Assembly (NCBI RefSeq): GCF_901000735.1
Contig: NC_081549.1
Location: 21,279,584-21,343,583, forward strand
DNA: 64,000 nucleotides
DNA from: Corylus avellana
Lineage: Eukaryota; Streptophyta; Magnoliopsida; Fagales; Betulaceae
Reading direction: 5' to 3'
Position numbers and translations under genes: made by a program
Notes under the pieces: model-generated
What the model was told of the DNA's origin: nothing
Seen by the model: only the letters and a program-made list of their open reading frames with translations
Databases searched by the model: none
Shown here: in pieces, positions 1 through 12,268 of the stretch
Layout of the letters: each line of letters begins with the position of its first letter
How positions within the stretch are numbered: the first letter of the stretch is position 1

Positions 1-27
1 TTTTCTTAGAGACAGTTTTATAACAAC

Positions 28-1952
28 CTTGTAAGTTTCATAAGCAAAAAGCTGGACTGCACTGTAAGGTATGACCCGTATCACCTGCAACATTTAAAAC
101 AAAGCCCAATCAACATTGCTTGGGGATAAACAAATCTGAACTACAGATGGAAAGATCCAAAAACCTGAGGAAGGTTGCCTTTCCAGTACCCTTTGATCCC
201 TTCTTCCTTCCCAATCAATGTTATGGCCTGCACACCATCATAGACATGGGATAACTAAAGGATATCAAACATAGAGTCTGAGAGGATGATAAACTATGCA
301 TCTCCAATAATATATACACAATCCACATGGATTTATCACATAATTAAACCATTTACCATAAGAGAAGATGACGAGAGGCATAACCGAACCACTTAATTAG
401 GCAGGTAGTGTTCTTTCAACAATTCGATTCTCATCAATTTCCTCTTTCCTTGATGCTATCATCATTAAAATATGCCATTTAAGTATGGTCATATTGTAAG
501 AATCAAAAGATATAACAAACAAACAAGAAGAGCAACAGAGACAGCAATCCCTTCTATCCCACCTATATGGGGTTGGCCATGGAAATTTAACTTTTCTATT
601 CAACTGTGTAGAGAATGCCCTTCTTCAGCACACACCAGCACTTACCAAACATTCGTACGCTTCATATTCATGAAAATTTTGCAGTTTTTACGTTGGTTGT
701 GAGCCGCCTAACACAACTCTAGTCCAGTAATTCCTCTCTTTGTTTGGAGTGGTAGAACAAAAGATATTACTCGAAGCACTAACAGAGACTGAGTTTAGGG
801 GCTGAACCGTAAGGTTATTCATTTTGACAATTATCAGGAAAGATTTAGTAATATCAAATCACCCATCTTTAGTCTGACAATATCGAACCCTAAACCACGG
901 AAACAAAAGCACAGAAATGGCCAAGTTATTGTGCCTTAGACTTCTGAGACAAATGGTAATTTATCAAATAGCATCCTAAGTTCCCTAAACCAGATGCTGA
1001 ACAAGAAAATGAACATGCTATAATCTCCTATGGTTATAAAAGGCCGAAATCAATATTTCAATTATGCTAATTATTAGTTTCCTCATATCATCAACAAGAT
1101 CGTATTTTGCAATGGAAGAATGAAGGGCACATGTATCATAGCCCATATAACTTTGAATCAGATGCATTGAATTCCCGCTATGTGACCATGACATAAAAAA
1201 TGTAAAAATATTAATTAAATGAGCTTTTATTGCTGATTTAACATCGTATGATCGTATCAGACATATGGAATGAAAATGTTATGATTTTAATCATCCGATT
1301 GTTATTAGCTCAAGCTTTTGCCACAACTCGTAATAACCAAAAAAAAAAAAGAACCATCTCGTACCTCGATGAAACCAATCGCTTTCTTAGCACTTTCTTT
1401 TCCAACTCGCACACCGTGAGTCTGAGACAAAAAAAAAAGGAAAAAGAAAACCACAGGCAATTTCAAAAAGTAAAGAGAAATTCTAATTGAACAAGAAACT
1501 ACCCCGTTTATGACATTAACGCCCACATTTACAATATCTTTTAGCAATGGTTTTGAATTAGAAAGAAAACAAAAAATGCGCCGAAGTTAAGGTGATAGTT
1601 GACAAGGCACCTGCATGAGGAGCTTGATGCGTTCGAGCGGAGCCGTGACGGTCTTGGCAGCGGCACCGGCGATGGCGCCGGCGGCGAAGAGCGCGGCGTC
1701 CTTGGGAACGCAAGCGACGATAGCCAGCGGGTGCTTCAGGAGCTGAGCCGGAGTCGGCTCGAACTCCCTCTGGTCTCTCTTTTCTGCCATCGAAACGCAG
1801 GCGAAATTACAGCGGCTGCCACTCGCAGTACAGCTGAGCCGCGCGGTCTTCCATAGCGGCTCGTAGTCCGTGGTCCGAATAAAAGTGGAATTGAAGCTTT
1901 CTCTAAGGCTTGGGATGTCGCGGCACACTAGAACGGCTCTCTCTTCGCTCAT
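28..1952 (-). CDS. TAAC: Chloroplast adenine-nucleotide carrier (TAAC-like), 5' part
   Basis: This is a mitochondrial-carrier-family protein that exchanges adenine nucleotides across a plastid membrane. Exons on the minus strand are 1952-1611, 1421-1365, 227-165 and 84-28. All join in phase 0, and the last ends at AAG|GTTGTT. They give about 173 residues; the rest of the usual ~400 lies left of the window. Exon 1 carries a Ser/Arg-rich N-terminus of about 55 residues that suits a transit peptide, then EFEPTPAQLLKHPLA and the first carrier signature TAPLERIKLLMQ (the PxExxK motif). Exons 2-4 hold THGVRVGKESAKKAIGFIE, KGYWKGNLPQ and VIRVIPYSAVQLFAYETYK, typical of the TAAC/PAPST branch. The start is the first in-frame ATG. 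The neighbouring CAX gene has the same strand and order as recalled for Arabidopsis At5g01490/At5g01500. Thylakoid versus envelope location cannot be decided from the sequence. Confidence 0.88.
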
Positions 1953-2852
1953 GGCTTAGTTTCAAGTGTTGGGTAGGGGCAGAAAAGAGATAAGGCTGGC
2001 AGTGAGGCAGTTGCAGAGAGCGAGAAAGGAGCTATGTAGTTTGTGACTTTGTGTTTTCATTCTCCGATTCGCTGTGTACCGATGCATTTTACTATTGTAA
2101 GCCGTTTACTGTTAACAGACTTTGACTTTTTGGATCTTAAGATTAAAAATAATAATAATCCCATTAATGGCTTCCATGTAGGCTTCACACTACCGAAAGT
2201 CTGTCTTTTGGGTTAGTTTTCTCTAAATTAGGTAAGTGGAATTCTTTTTAATTTATTCTATTAAACTTATATATGTTTAAAATACATATAATTTTCATAC
2301 ACTCTATTAAAATGTATATAACTCTTATAAACATTTCAAATACATATCAATTCCATAGAATTAATTAAAAAAAAATTTCTCTGACCTATTTAAGAAAAAA
2401 ACTTTATCTACGAAGGGATTAGGACCTATATATATAAAATCATATGAAATCTACTCATCACAAATTTGTATTCACCACATCAAGTTGGAACCAATTCCTA
2501 CTCAATTAATTAAGGTGTTTAAACCCAATTTGGTCATGTCGTTTTGTGTAGTGTGTCCAACTTGTTTTATCAAAACAAAACTCACAATAAATAAGCTCAA
2601 TAAAAATAAATAAAAGTTTATAGCACCCCCTCCTCAAAATATGTATCTCAAAACCCAAATCTGAACTATAGAACAATGACAGCCACTTTAGGAGTAGTGT
2701 TAGAATACTTTTGATATTATAATTTATTTAGTGCCTTTGACACTTCGTAAGTTCAATCATTTCCTTGTTTTTTTTCTAGATTTTTTTTTTTTTTTCACCA
2801 CTCCTAATATAAAAAAGAAGCAATGGTGTGAGAATACCGAGGGGCTTTTGGC

Positions 2853-2993
2853 TAGGGACGGAGACATAGTTTAGTATGGGTAGGGGCTTAGGGCCAATAA
2901 ATTGTACCTTCAATCTTTTTTTTTTCATTATGAATTGTGGGGTGGCCATGGCCTATACTGGCCACCTCCTTCCTCCGTCACTGCTCTTGGCCC
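2853..2993. mobile_element. MITE-like remnant with AGGGACGGAG ends
   Basis: One end reads TAGGGACGGAG and the other CCTCCGTCACTG, so the termini are inverted copies of each other. The interior carries a small GGGGTGGCCATGGCC / GGCCACC palindrome. Similar ends (GGGACGGA ... TCCGTCCCTG) bound the element at 12269-12439, and fragments of the same type occur near 11085-11165 and 14450-14590. The transposon superfamily is not determined. Confidence 0.4.
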
Positions 2994-3764
2994 TTCACTA
3001 TAAATATGATCACCTATCAGAGGATGTGTAGCGCCCGCTAGCATAGAGTAGCAATATGGATATCGAGTGTCATATTAGCTACTTATTTATTGAGTGAAGT
3101 TGTGCTTTATAAATAATTACACGAAACTCTGATTGCAACCGTGACTAATTTTTTGGAGTATAGCACATATATGACAAACTTTTTGTCAATGTTATGACCA
3201 AAAGACCTAACAAGTACGTATAAAGCTTTGAAAGACAAAGTTGAATTGCAAACACAAACAACACCAATTTCCATTTATTAATAAATATTATTGCAATACA
3301 AGAGTGAAGCAATCCAACCCATATGTGCCGTATGCCATCACTCTTTTGGCATTTATATGAAACAAAACAAGACAAAACAAAACTATCACACAAAAAACAT
3401 CATTTATTTTCTTACCTAGTACAAAAACACTATGTTACGAGAGGTACCATATATATATATATATATATAGATAGCCAGTCTTCATCAAGCTTCGACGGCA
3501 TCATATAAAACCCGTCTCAACTTTAGGGGGGGCATGACAACATCCATTCACCAGCAAAAATACATGTAACTGTTGGCTTTCAGACAGGCGAGTCCAATCA
3601 AAATCAAAGAACACAAATTCCGTTGAATCTGTTGAAGTATCAATGGAGCAATCCTTTTCTGGAGAGTGACCCCGCAAGGCAAAGCCTGTGTGTATTCATA
3701 TCGCTAGGTTAAAATACTATCAATTTAGTTTATATAATTGACATTGTTTTTAGACAAAAGAGGA

Positions 3765-3895
3765 AAGCAAGAAATTACACTTTTATCCCACCCCGCTAAC
3801 GTGGCAATGTTGGGGCTTAGTCACGGGCTGATTGAGATTACCACGTTAGTGTGAATGGTGAGATAGTTGTGAGATAAAAGTGTGATTTGTACAAT
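3765..3895. mobile_element. Hairpin MITE with TTACACTTTTATC ends
   Basis: The left arm TTACACTTTTATCCCACC and an inner CTAACGTGG recur inverted on the right as CCACGTTAG and GATAAAAGTGTGA. A related right arm (CACGTTAGTAAGATGATA ... ATAAAAGTGTAATTTTT) lies near 58660-58740, so this is a dispersed family. I could not define a target-site duplication. Confidence 0.45.
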
Positions 3896-4162
3896 TACTC
3901 TTATTAAAAATACATGTGAGAATCACATGCTATAATAATAAATGTTAATTTTATATATTGGGATTCTTTCAATCTAATTTAAAGGAAAAACTTTCTTCAA
4001 TTAGACCTACCCTTTAAACTCTGAAGACCGCTTTTGTTGTCATCTTAAGTCCCGACGAGTTGATGACATTTGCTTGGTCTGGGGTTAAGAAATAGAGAGA
4101 TTTAGATATTTCTTGGGCATAATGATAGATGTGTACCTTGGCAGTAAATACCATAAAAGCAT

Positions 4163-4359
4163 GAGAAATGTTAGGAATCAATAAGTTTCTCATATTTGAC
4201 TCATATTTTTTTATAAATCCAATAGATTAACCATTAGATTTGTAAGATCCACTATTGACTTATATGAGATCCACATATATAAGTTCACAAATTTAATGGC
4301 TGGTTTGTAAGATGAGATGAGCCAAATATGAAAAAAAATACTGATATCTACCATTTCTC
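4163..4359. mobile_element. MITE abutting the CAX 3' end
   Basis: About 45 bp of terminal inverted repeat can be read: GAGAAATGTTAGGAATCA at the left matches the complement of the right end, GAGAAATGGTAGATATCA, and both continue into TCATATTTGRCTCAT. Total length is about 197 bp, with no coding capacity. Its right edge coincides with the last base of the stop codon proposed for the neighbouring CAX gene. I could not fix a target-site duplication. Confidence 0.55.
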
Positions 4360-7277
4360 TAAAAACAATGATGCAATAACTTACTGAATGGTGGGTTGGA
4401 TACGAAGAAGCATGCTCCAATAATAACGTAGCACAAGAGGAGAACCGTTCCTTTCATGTAGTGAGAAGTTCCATCCTATATATGAAAATTCAAAGTTGAA
4501 TCTTCAATTTAAATGAAAGACGAATATACACAATAGAGAGCAGAGACATGTTTGTGTACTAATTAAATGATTAAATTTATTATTTTTTGCTATTTTAAAT
4601 TTTTTGAATAACTGATATAATAGTCTTGCGGACGGAGTCGTGTATTCCGCCGAGTTAGCCAACAAAGATGGGTTACGAAGTGGCCTACTCTAAGGGATTT
4701 CTATTAATATTCTTACCTGCAGAGTGAAGGCTGTAGCAATTATTGCTAAAGCAAGAGAGCCGGTCTCAAGGATGTTGAAATCAAGATCCATATTGATGCC
4801 CATAATCCAAGCCACAACCACACACAATGGAACCTGAGTATTTAGACAATATACATATTTTTAGTATAAAGTTTTCAAATAAACTTTGATAAAGGCATTA
4901 ATTCCAGCATCTAGGTTTTAAAGTCTCACCACAAACATTGCAATTTGAGTCGCAGACCCCAAGGCAACACCTAAAGATATATCCTGCATTTATGCCCAAA
5001 CATTTCACTCAGAATTTATGTTTATTATTGCCAGAGAAGTGGCAATATATATAGAATAGGCCACACCATTGTATACTCACCAACTTGTTCTTAAAAGCAA
5101 AAATGATTGCTCCTGCATGTTCCGCTGCATTTCCAACAATTGGTAGCAAGATTATGCTGAGGAAGCTGACAGACAAGCCCCAGGACTCTGATGCATCCTG
5201 AAAAGATTATTTGAAATATTCTTAGTGAATTCCATTTTATGAGTTTGAACTTTAATTACACGATTAATTCACCTAATCTAAATTAGATATAATTAAATAA
5301 TTAAATAATTAAATTTACCTTAAAAAGTGTGATAACATATATACTATGAAGATGTTTGATGAGTTACCTGAATTGTAGCGACGACATACTCGGACAACAA
5401 AGCTATGATTAAGGTCATCCCGAGCAACCAAGCAAATCCACTCCAGAATCCTATTGCGGGCTTTTCTTCTGCAACATCGCCATCACCCTCGGATTCCTGT
5501 CCAGTTGCACCAAAATTGTTACACTAAGTTACCATAGCAGTAATTCAGTATCAGGGGAAAGATTGACCAGAAATTAAATTTGAACAGTTTCAACACTCCG
5601 TCCGCCTAATCGAACAGGCAAACAGTAAAACTAAAATTTGAGATAATTACCTCCTCGGCTTCAAACAATTGGCGGTGAGTCCACATTTGGAAAAAGAGGT
5701 ACGCAGCGTATGCAATAAGCATAACGATGCTACTAGCTCTCGACAGCTGGAGTGTCGGGTCGGCTGTCAAAGCCGCCGAGGCTCCAGCAAACCGAAACAA
5801 CATAGGTAGCAAGTGGCACAGCAACGCCAACAGCAGCATGAGTGAGTTCACATCCGCTTGTCTCTGTCAAATCAGCGGTCATTTTAGCACCACCAAATTC
5901 AACCATTTGTAGGTAGGATGTATATAATTATAATGTTCAGTAACTCACTCTGTCGTATTTTTGTTCGCTTCTAAGGTTGTAAAGGCCACCACAAAAGAGA
6001 GATGTGCCAAGAACCAGAAGAAGGTTGGAAAGAATTGAGCCCAAGAGAGAATACTTGACCAATGCTATTTTATGTTCCTTCAGAGCAAGTATAGCGATAA
6101 TGAGCTCTGTGGCATTCCCACATGTTGCATTAAGGAGCCCTCCAACTGCAAAATCACACAGATAAATTAATTAAGTTACATTTTTCATGCTGTCTGTGGT
6201 GAAGTACTAATATTGTACTATATTCAAAAGGCTAAAACCGACCAAAACAAGAGAGATTTTATGTTTTTTTTTTACCTGTCGGACCAGTGTAATAAGCTAT
6301 TTGTCTGCAATTTAAGATACAGGAAGACGAGAATCAGTATTTGTAAATGATGAACAATGAAATCTACAAGTCATTACTTTGAGTTCTCCTTAGCTTTCAT
6401 GAATTAACCCTCTCATTCATTTCTGTAATAATGTTTTGGGTTTTAATTATTTTTCAATCAGATACTTAATTTCGTCCGATTTTGTCAATTTCTTAAAAGA
6501 CATCTTATGAAAAACCATGTCCCACATGATCAGTCAACAATTATATGGGTCAATTCGAATTCGAACTCAAAGTAGTGACACATATTTTTTCCTTGAATAT
6601 TTTGACTTACTCTGTCAAGAAGCTCACACGTTCAGCAAGTGGTATAAGTCCAAGTAAGCTCAAAGCAAAAACCCAGGGCTGTTTGCAAAAGAATCACAAC
6701 GGTTATATATGGTTACTAAATAAATACATATATAGGAAATAAATAAGAAGTAAATTTTTCGAGGGCATGTTGAGCTGTATATATATATAAATTGAATCAG
6801 TCATTTTCACACTTTATAATGCAATCAAGCCAGTTGTTTTCAGGCAAAAGAAATTATATTTATATATATATATTATTTAATTAAAAAGTCCCAGATCGAA
6901 TTCATTCATAAAATTCTCGAAAACCATATATTTTTAATTTTATATGCATGAAAAATATATTTTGGATAAGAAGAAGAAGAAGAACTTACTCTTCCAAAAC
7001 CATAACACTCTGCTAGAATGGCAAGGGGGATGGCTGGGAAGAGTACAAAAAGCTTGGTCCCAAAAACAACCTCCTGAAGATTAGCCAACATCTGTCTGAG
7101 ACAGACATAAGGAATCTTCGAGATAAGTGTGAGGTCTGACTTCTTTCGGAGCGACGTCGCGGAGAGGTTGTGCGCGGTGCGGCCATGGCCGTGCCGCATC
7201 TCCTTGGTCAAGCTCTTGAGGTTGCCATTTTCCAACAGCCATGGCTCTTGGTGAGAGCTGCTTTGTGAAGAAGCCAT
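4359..7277 (-). CDS. CAX: Vacuolar cation/proton exchanger (CAX type I)
   Basis: A tonoplast antiporter that exchanges protons for Ca2+ or other divalent cations. Ten minus-strand exons: 7277-6990, 6678-6611, 6304-6276 (only 29 nt), 6145-5949, 5863-5651, 5496-5368, 5197-5081, 4983-4930, 4833-4717 and 4475-4359. They splice in frame to 442 aa, the usual CAX length. Both alpha-repeat motifs are present: [16 protein letters not shown] in exon 4 (c-1) and [17 protein letters not shown] in exon 7 (c-2). Between them lies the acidic loop [17 protein letters not shown]. The N-terminal ~65 residues are the hydrophilic, family-typical autoinhibitory region. The start is ATG 7277, in good protein context; an upstream GTG is not used. 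Microsynteny suggests CAX4. The C-terminal end after [16 protein letters not shown] is less certain: a GTAAGT at the end of exon 10 could be a donor to a further exon. Confidence 0.93.
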
Positions 7278-7399
7278 GTATGTCGTTGCTGACACAAAAC
7301 GTCCAAACTGTTGTATAGCAAGACCGGCTGTCCAGTACTCTTTAGAAGTTACTATTTTTCTGTGTCTCTTTGTGCCTCTAAGGGTTCGAGAGACCTACT

Positions 7400-7410
7400 G
7401 TTATAAATAG
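7400..7410 (-). promoter_or_regulatory. Possible TATA element of the CAX gene
   Basis: On the minus strand the sequence reads CTATTTATAA, about 125 bases upstream of the CAX start codon. Position and composition suit a plant TATA element, but nothing else supports it. Confidence 0.3.
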
Positions 7411-7580
7411 GGAAGAGAGAACTCGATTATTATGGCAGGCTTGTAATTCAAGAAGCTGGCATCTTCCTCGAAGTTTCTCCTTTATTTTTTTATTTTTTTT
7501 AGTATATATCCGTTTAAAAATTTTAATTCATCCAAAAAATAAAACAAATCATAGATAAATAGATATATTTGTCTCTACGA

Positions 7581-7752
7581 GTAATGTTATTCTTCACATT
7601 CATTTTATATCGGCTATTGATATGTATTTTAAGTGAATTTTTATGTCAAATCGACTTTTTTTTAAAAAAAAAGAAAGTCACTTAAATTAAACATGTCACG
7701 TCCGGTGTGAAGTGAATATGATAAATAGGTGTGAAGAATAACATGTATTACT
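7581..7752. mobile_element. MITE with GTAATGTTATTCTTCACA ends
   Basis: The left end GTAATGTTATTCTTCACATT matches the complement of the right end, GTAATACATGTTATTCTTCACA, with a small offset. The element is about 170 bp, A/T-rich inside with an oligo-A/T centre, and has no coding capacity. Superfamily and target-site duplication were not resolved. Confidence 0.5.
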
Positions 7753-9149
7753 TTTGTTGCTAAATGATATTTGGCAAGATATTAGAATTCAGATAGATTT
7801 CGTGCAATAAAACTGTCTATTGCACTGTTCAGTCAAACAGATTGATCCCGAATAAGGAGATGTTCAGGTGCCCTCATTGCAATGAAAAACCTTATTGCAT
7901 CCAACGTACCATCAACCCAAATATTAAGGGCACTTGTATTTGGACATTTGACAGCTAGCTCTACTTGAAATTCTAGCAACCTTAGTTATAATTCTACAAA
8001 CTATATATGTCATGTTTTTCTATTGGATCTTCTATCGATCTTCTAATTTTACATTTCTAGCAAGTTCCAAATTCTAACATAATGCCCATTAATTAAAATA
8101 ATCTAGAGATCGAATAGTTTATTTGTACCATTGTTGTCCATATCTTGTACGTGTTTACATATTTTATCTCTATCATTAATATTATATATAATAATTCAAA
8201 AAAAAAAAGAGAAGTCAAAACTCATTCTGAAAACAGTCAACAGTAAAAGATTAAAAAGTTGGGTCTGACCAATCAGCAAGAGTTTCCCATGAACTCTACT
8301 TCTTCCTGTAAACAAATTAATATGCTCAATAATGAACACAAGTCAAAAACTCTTTAACTTTCATTAATGGACACAAGTAAAAAACTCTAAAGGCAACTAA
8401 CTGATCACCATGTAAATAGAGCTGAACAAAACAAGAAAATTGTAAACCACGCAACGTTTTCTATTTTGTTGGGTTACGCGTCCGGAACAATTGACGAGTG
8501 TTTTTATCCATAGAAACATCTTGTGGTATCAATGATCCCAACCCGGCCGACTCCCGAGATCTTTTAAATCTTCGCTCTTTTTACGTTTTGCATGCAGTGT
8601 CTGTATATTAATGTCATTTTCCTTTTGATTCTAAACAAGATATATATAAATATATAGCAGTATCAGGAGGGCCAAGCTTTCTGCTATAGCTCAATCATTT
8701 ATATATGATGACGTACAACTCACCGTACCGTACTGGCATGAGGGAAACTTCGTGGAAACTTCGCAAGCCCGTACAAATTAGATGGCAGGTTATGGTGGTA
8801 ATCCTTTAATGCTTGAGCTTGAAGCGACTTAAAAGGACGTTGCTGCTCTGTCATTGTTGAAAGGGATTAGGGTGCTCTCCATTTCAAGCAGACAGTGAAA
8901 CGTAGAGGAGTCATTTTGACTATAAATTTGTTTTTCTCCATTTTACTTGAAATGGGCACGAATTATAGCAATTGGGTGAAGTAAAACAAATTTTTTTTTT
9001 AATATTAAAAAATTAGAAAAAAAAAAATGAAAATAGCCTGGCGTGCTTAGAATCACGGCCCATAGCAATTAATTACCTTATTAATGTTTAGAATAAAAAT
9101 TTTCTCTAAATTGGGCATAGAGAATTTGATGCATCGTGACCAAGTAGGA

Positions 9150-9600
9150 TGCAGAGAAAACAGAAACAATAAGAGGGAATAAATAATTCTAGATCTTGAG
9201 TCTATAATCTCAAAACACTAGAGTCTATCTAGAATTTAAAGAAAAAAATGAAGAAATTCAACTCTAAGTATTTTTATTGAACAAAACTCAAATAATATCA
9301 AAAGTTGCGTTCTTAGGGTTACAAGCATGTATTTATAACCCCAAAACTCCTAACCATAATTGTAAACATAAATAAAGTCGGTTTATGAAGCTACGATAGC
9401 CGTCCGGACGAGACATAATGCCATCCGGATGGTCACAGAAATAAAGCAAGAAAAACAGAAAAATAACATAAGCGTCCGGACGGTCTCTAGATGAACTTGC
9501 AGACGAGGCTCTTGGGTTGACGCTCGTCCGTATGGTTGCAAACAAGCTTGCAGACGAAGCTCTCTGATCTGCATCAGAAACCCAATCAACCGGCCCAATT
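9150..9600 (-). mobile_element. LTR-like retroelement fragment
   Basis: Read on the minus strand this stretch is laid out like a plant LTR. It starts with a region carrying repeated GTCCGGACG palindromes (9400-9480), then GGGGTTATAAATACATG as a TATA-like core (near 9330). An A/T-rich leader with AATAAAA follows, and near 9140 there is CTACTTGGTCACGATGCATC, a possible decayed primer-binding site. No gag or pol sequence is nearby. It may be a solo or truncated LTR; the limits are approximate. Confidence 0.4.
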
Positions 9601-9872
9601 TATTAATTAAGAGCTTGTTTGAGAAATAGAGCTTTTAAGTTAAAAAATGTTTTTTTGGCAAAAACTTCATTTTTAATCTCTTTTTTTTTGACTTTTTGGA
9701 CCCTTTAAAGCGCTTTCAATTTTTTTACGAAACGGGTAGTTTTTTTTGGAAAAGTCTTTTGAGTGTTAAACGCACTTTTAGGTCCTTCAAACACACACCC
9801 AAACATGCCCTCAGCCCTTAAAAAAAAAAAAAGAAGTTATTCTTGGCCTCCTACCCAATTATTTGTTTAAGA

Positions 9873-9993
9873 CCCCAAGAAATAGCTCAATTAGCTAACG
9901 ACTATGCTTCATGAAGCGGATGTCACTAGTTGGAATCCACCATCCCTTTCTTCTATGGACTTGTCGAAAAAAAAAAAAAAAAAAAAAAAAAAA
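9873..9993 (+). mobile_element. tRNA-derived SINE with 16-bp target duplication
   Basis: The head carries the pol III A-box-like TAGCTCAATTAGCTAACG, then the B-box-like AGTTGGAATCC (one base from AGTTCGAATCC), then a C/T-rich body ending GGACTTGTC and a tail of 27 A. A perfect 16-bp duplication, AATTATTTGTTTAAGA, flanks it at 9857-9872 and 9992-10007. Four other copies are in this window. Confidence 0.85.
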
Positions 9994-12268
9994 TTATTTG
10001 TTTAAGAGGAATATTAGGGTTTCCCCTAATTAATTAAGTTCTAACATCAAACCTGTTGTTCTCTAAAATGCACTGTTTTTGAAGTGGCTAAGCGCCAAGG
10101 TAAGGAAGGTAGAAAGAAGTTTCGCTAGATCTTAGAACTGTACAAGTAGAAAAGCTCATCTGAATTCCGGGTGTCTATATATTTGCCACTTACTGCAATT
10201 TGTGCCATGGATGAGTTTCTGCAAGCACAAGTTTTTCAGAGATTTTACTCATGGAAGAAGGTTGGTGCTTTTATAGTAATTGCTTTGCTTAATTGTCTTT
10301 AATATTTTACCTTCAATGGCCATGAATTAAGGCCCCCACATTTCTCTTTGATACGGTAAATCTCTCCCCACCTTTTGTTTTTTGAGTCTCTTGGTTAGGT
10401 GGAAGACCTAACTTTAATGGCTTATAATATGTTTGTTTTTTCACATTTCTCTTTTAAATGTTTTGTTGTTTTAGCTACGTACGTAGTACTAGTTGTTTCG
10501 CGAATGATTTCTTCTCTCAATGACTCAATCATTGACTAAAGAGCGAGGTACAAGATGTTGTTTTCTTGACCTAATTTACAGGTAGAGATAGAGAAGTTTG
10601 CGTAATCAATTATATATCTACAATATGTTAAATAATTACCCCTTATTCATTAGGTCTTATTTCCTTAACCTCATTGAACTTTCTCAACAAACAAAAACAA
10701 AAAGGCCAAAAACCATGCACATATATCATTGGCAAATGCTTTTGTGCATTCTCCCACCCATGATCTCCTCTCTCTTAAGTTCTTTTTTTTTTTTTTTTTT
10801 TTTTTTGAAATCAAGATGTTAAAGAGAGAAGATGGGTGGGGGAATGCACTGTATAGCAAACCTCTATATCATTTTCATTGATATTCTCTGAGCCCAATTC
10901 TTGTTAATTGCCAAAACTTACCCATATCATTTATTCACCAATAATTTTCGGACGTGGCTCGCCTCCAATTATTAAATATATATGAAGATCAATTTCATGT
11001 GATTCAAATATATGGTGAAGATTGTAAGATCGGGAGAAAACTCATTAACAATGGTCTAATCTCATATTCTTTGCATTCATGGACAAAGGCAAAGATTGGT
11101 ATAGGTAGGGGCCAAGAGCCAAAAATTTTAATGGATACCGGCCCCCTTATTCCTCCGTCCTTGTTTGTATCATAATTAAATTGGATTCAATTTCCACCAT
11201 TAGAAGAAAATAAGATTATCTTCATTTCAAGTGAAATCGAAAAGAAACAACGGTTAGTTTTCATCTTTTTCGGGTCATATATATATATATATATATTTTT
11301 TTTTTTTTTCTGGTGGGAAATCAAATTTGTTGGGCCCAAAGATATGTGAAGGCAATATATATATATATATAAAATAGCGTTTTGTTGTCTTCCTCATCAA
11401 TACATGATAAATGCCAGCGGTGTTTTCTAACGCCATGCTCATGATTTCCCACACTCCCATAAAAGCTCACTCATATCACGTTATCACTTCATTCCAAAAC
11501 CAGCTAGCCCACATGGATACCCCCAGTCGACAGTCCCATCCCAATCCGGATCAACATCGCGCGCGGCTGAGCATCCTCGTCCAGAATTGTTGCGCCCACA
11601 CGCAGCTTCCGCGAAGCTTCGCCTCTCCACGTCAACAGATGCAGACGGAAGACGTTTCTGTACGGATAACTGCAGTATCTTTTCACTGACGAACAGTCAA
11701 ACACAACATGTGTTTTTCCAAAGATTTTTTTTTTTTTCCATTTTTTTTTTTTTTGTGTGTGTGTGGTGTACGTTGAAAGCTCAAGTACTTCGTCGTTGGT
11801 CCTTTTGTTGCCGACTCCATCGAAACGATCTTTTGCTTGTACAAAATGTGTGTTCTTCCGTGCAGGGAAATGATATTGCCAACTTTTGGTAACCGTTTAG
11901 CAACGCCTAGTAACGGTTTTGAATTATTTTCTTAAAATCATTAAAATATTTCTTATATTGGTGGAAGTTTGAGCCTGATTAAGAGCGTTAATTAAAATAT
12001 TATTTTGTTTAAGCAAGTTTTTTTTTTATCGGACTGATGCCGGATCACTTACAAAATAGAGAAAACGATTACTAAAATTCCCGTCATTAGTCTTCAGAAG
12101 AACTGAAACACTTCGATGCTTAAGTTAGTGCATTCTCTTAAAGAAAACTAAATGAAAAAATTTAGAGTTATAGAAAGTGAGTATGACAATGAGAGAAATC
12201 CCTCATTTTGAAGATGTGTGCCCCTCTTAATGTGAGGGACTCCTTGGAAAATAGCTATGGATGCATGC

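Larger units (their letters stand above)
1953..4162. other. Intergenic spacer, repeats only
   Basis: There is no supportable coding region between the carrier and CAX genes. The spacer is A/T-rich and holds the two MITE-like elements listed separately (2853-2993 and 3765-3895), a short (TA)n tract near 3450-3468 and poly-T runs. The divergent sequence next to 1952 should include the carrier promoter, but I see no clear TATA box. Confidence 0.6.

Noticed and set aside
7278..7295. Extension of CAX from a GTG at 7295
   Set aside because: Plant nuclear genes rarely start at GTG, and the ATG at 7277 gives the normal family length.
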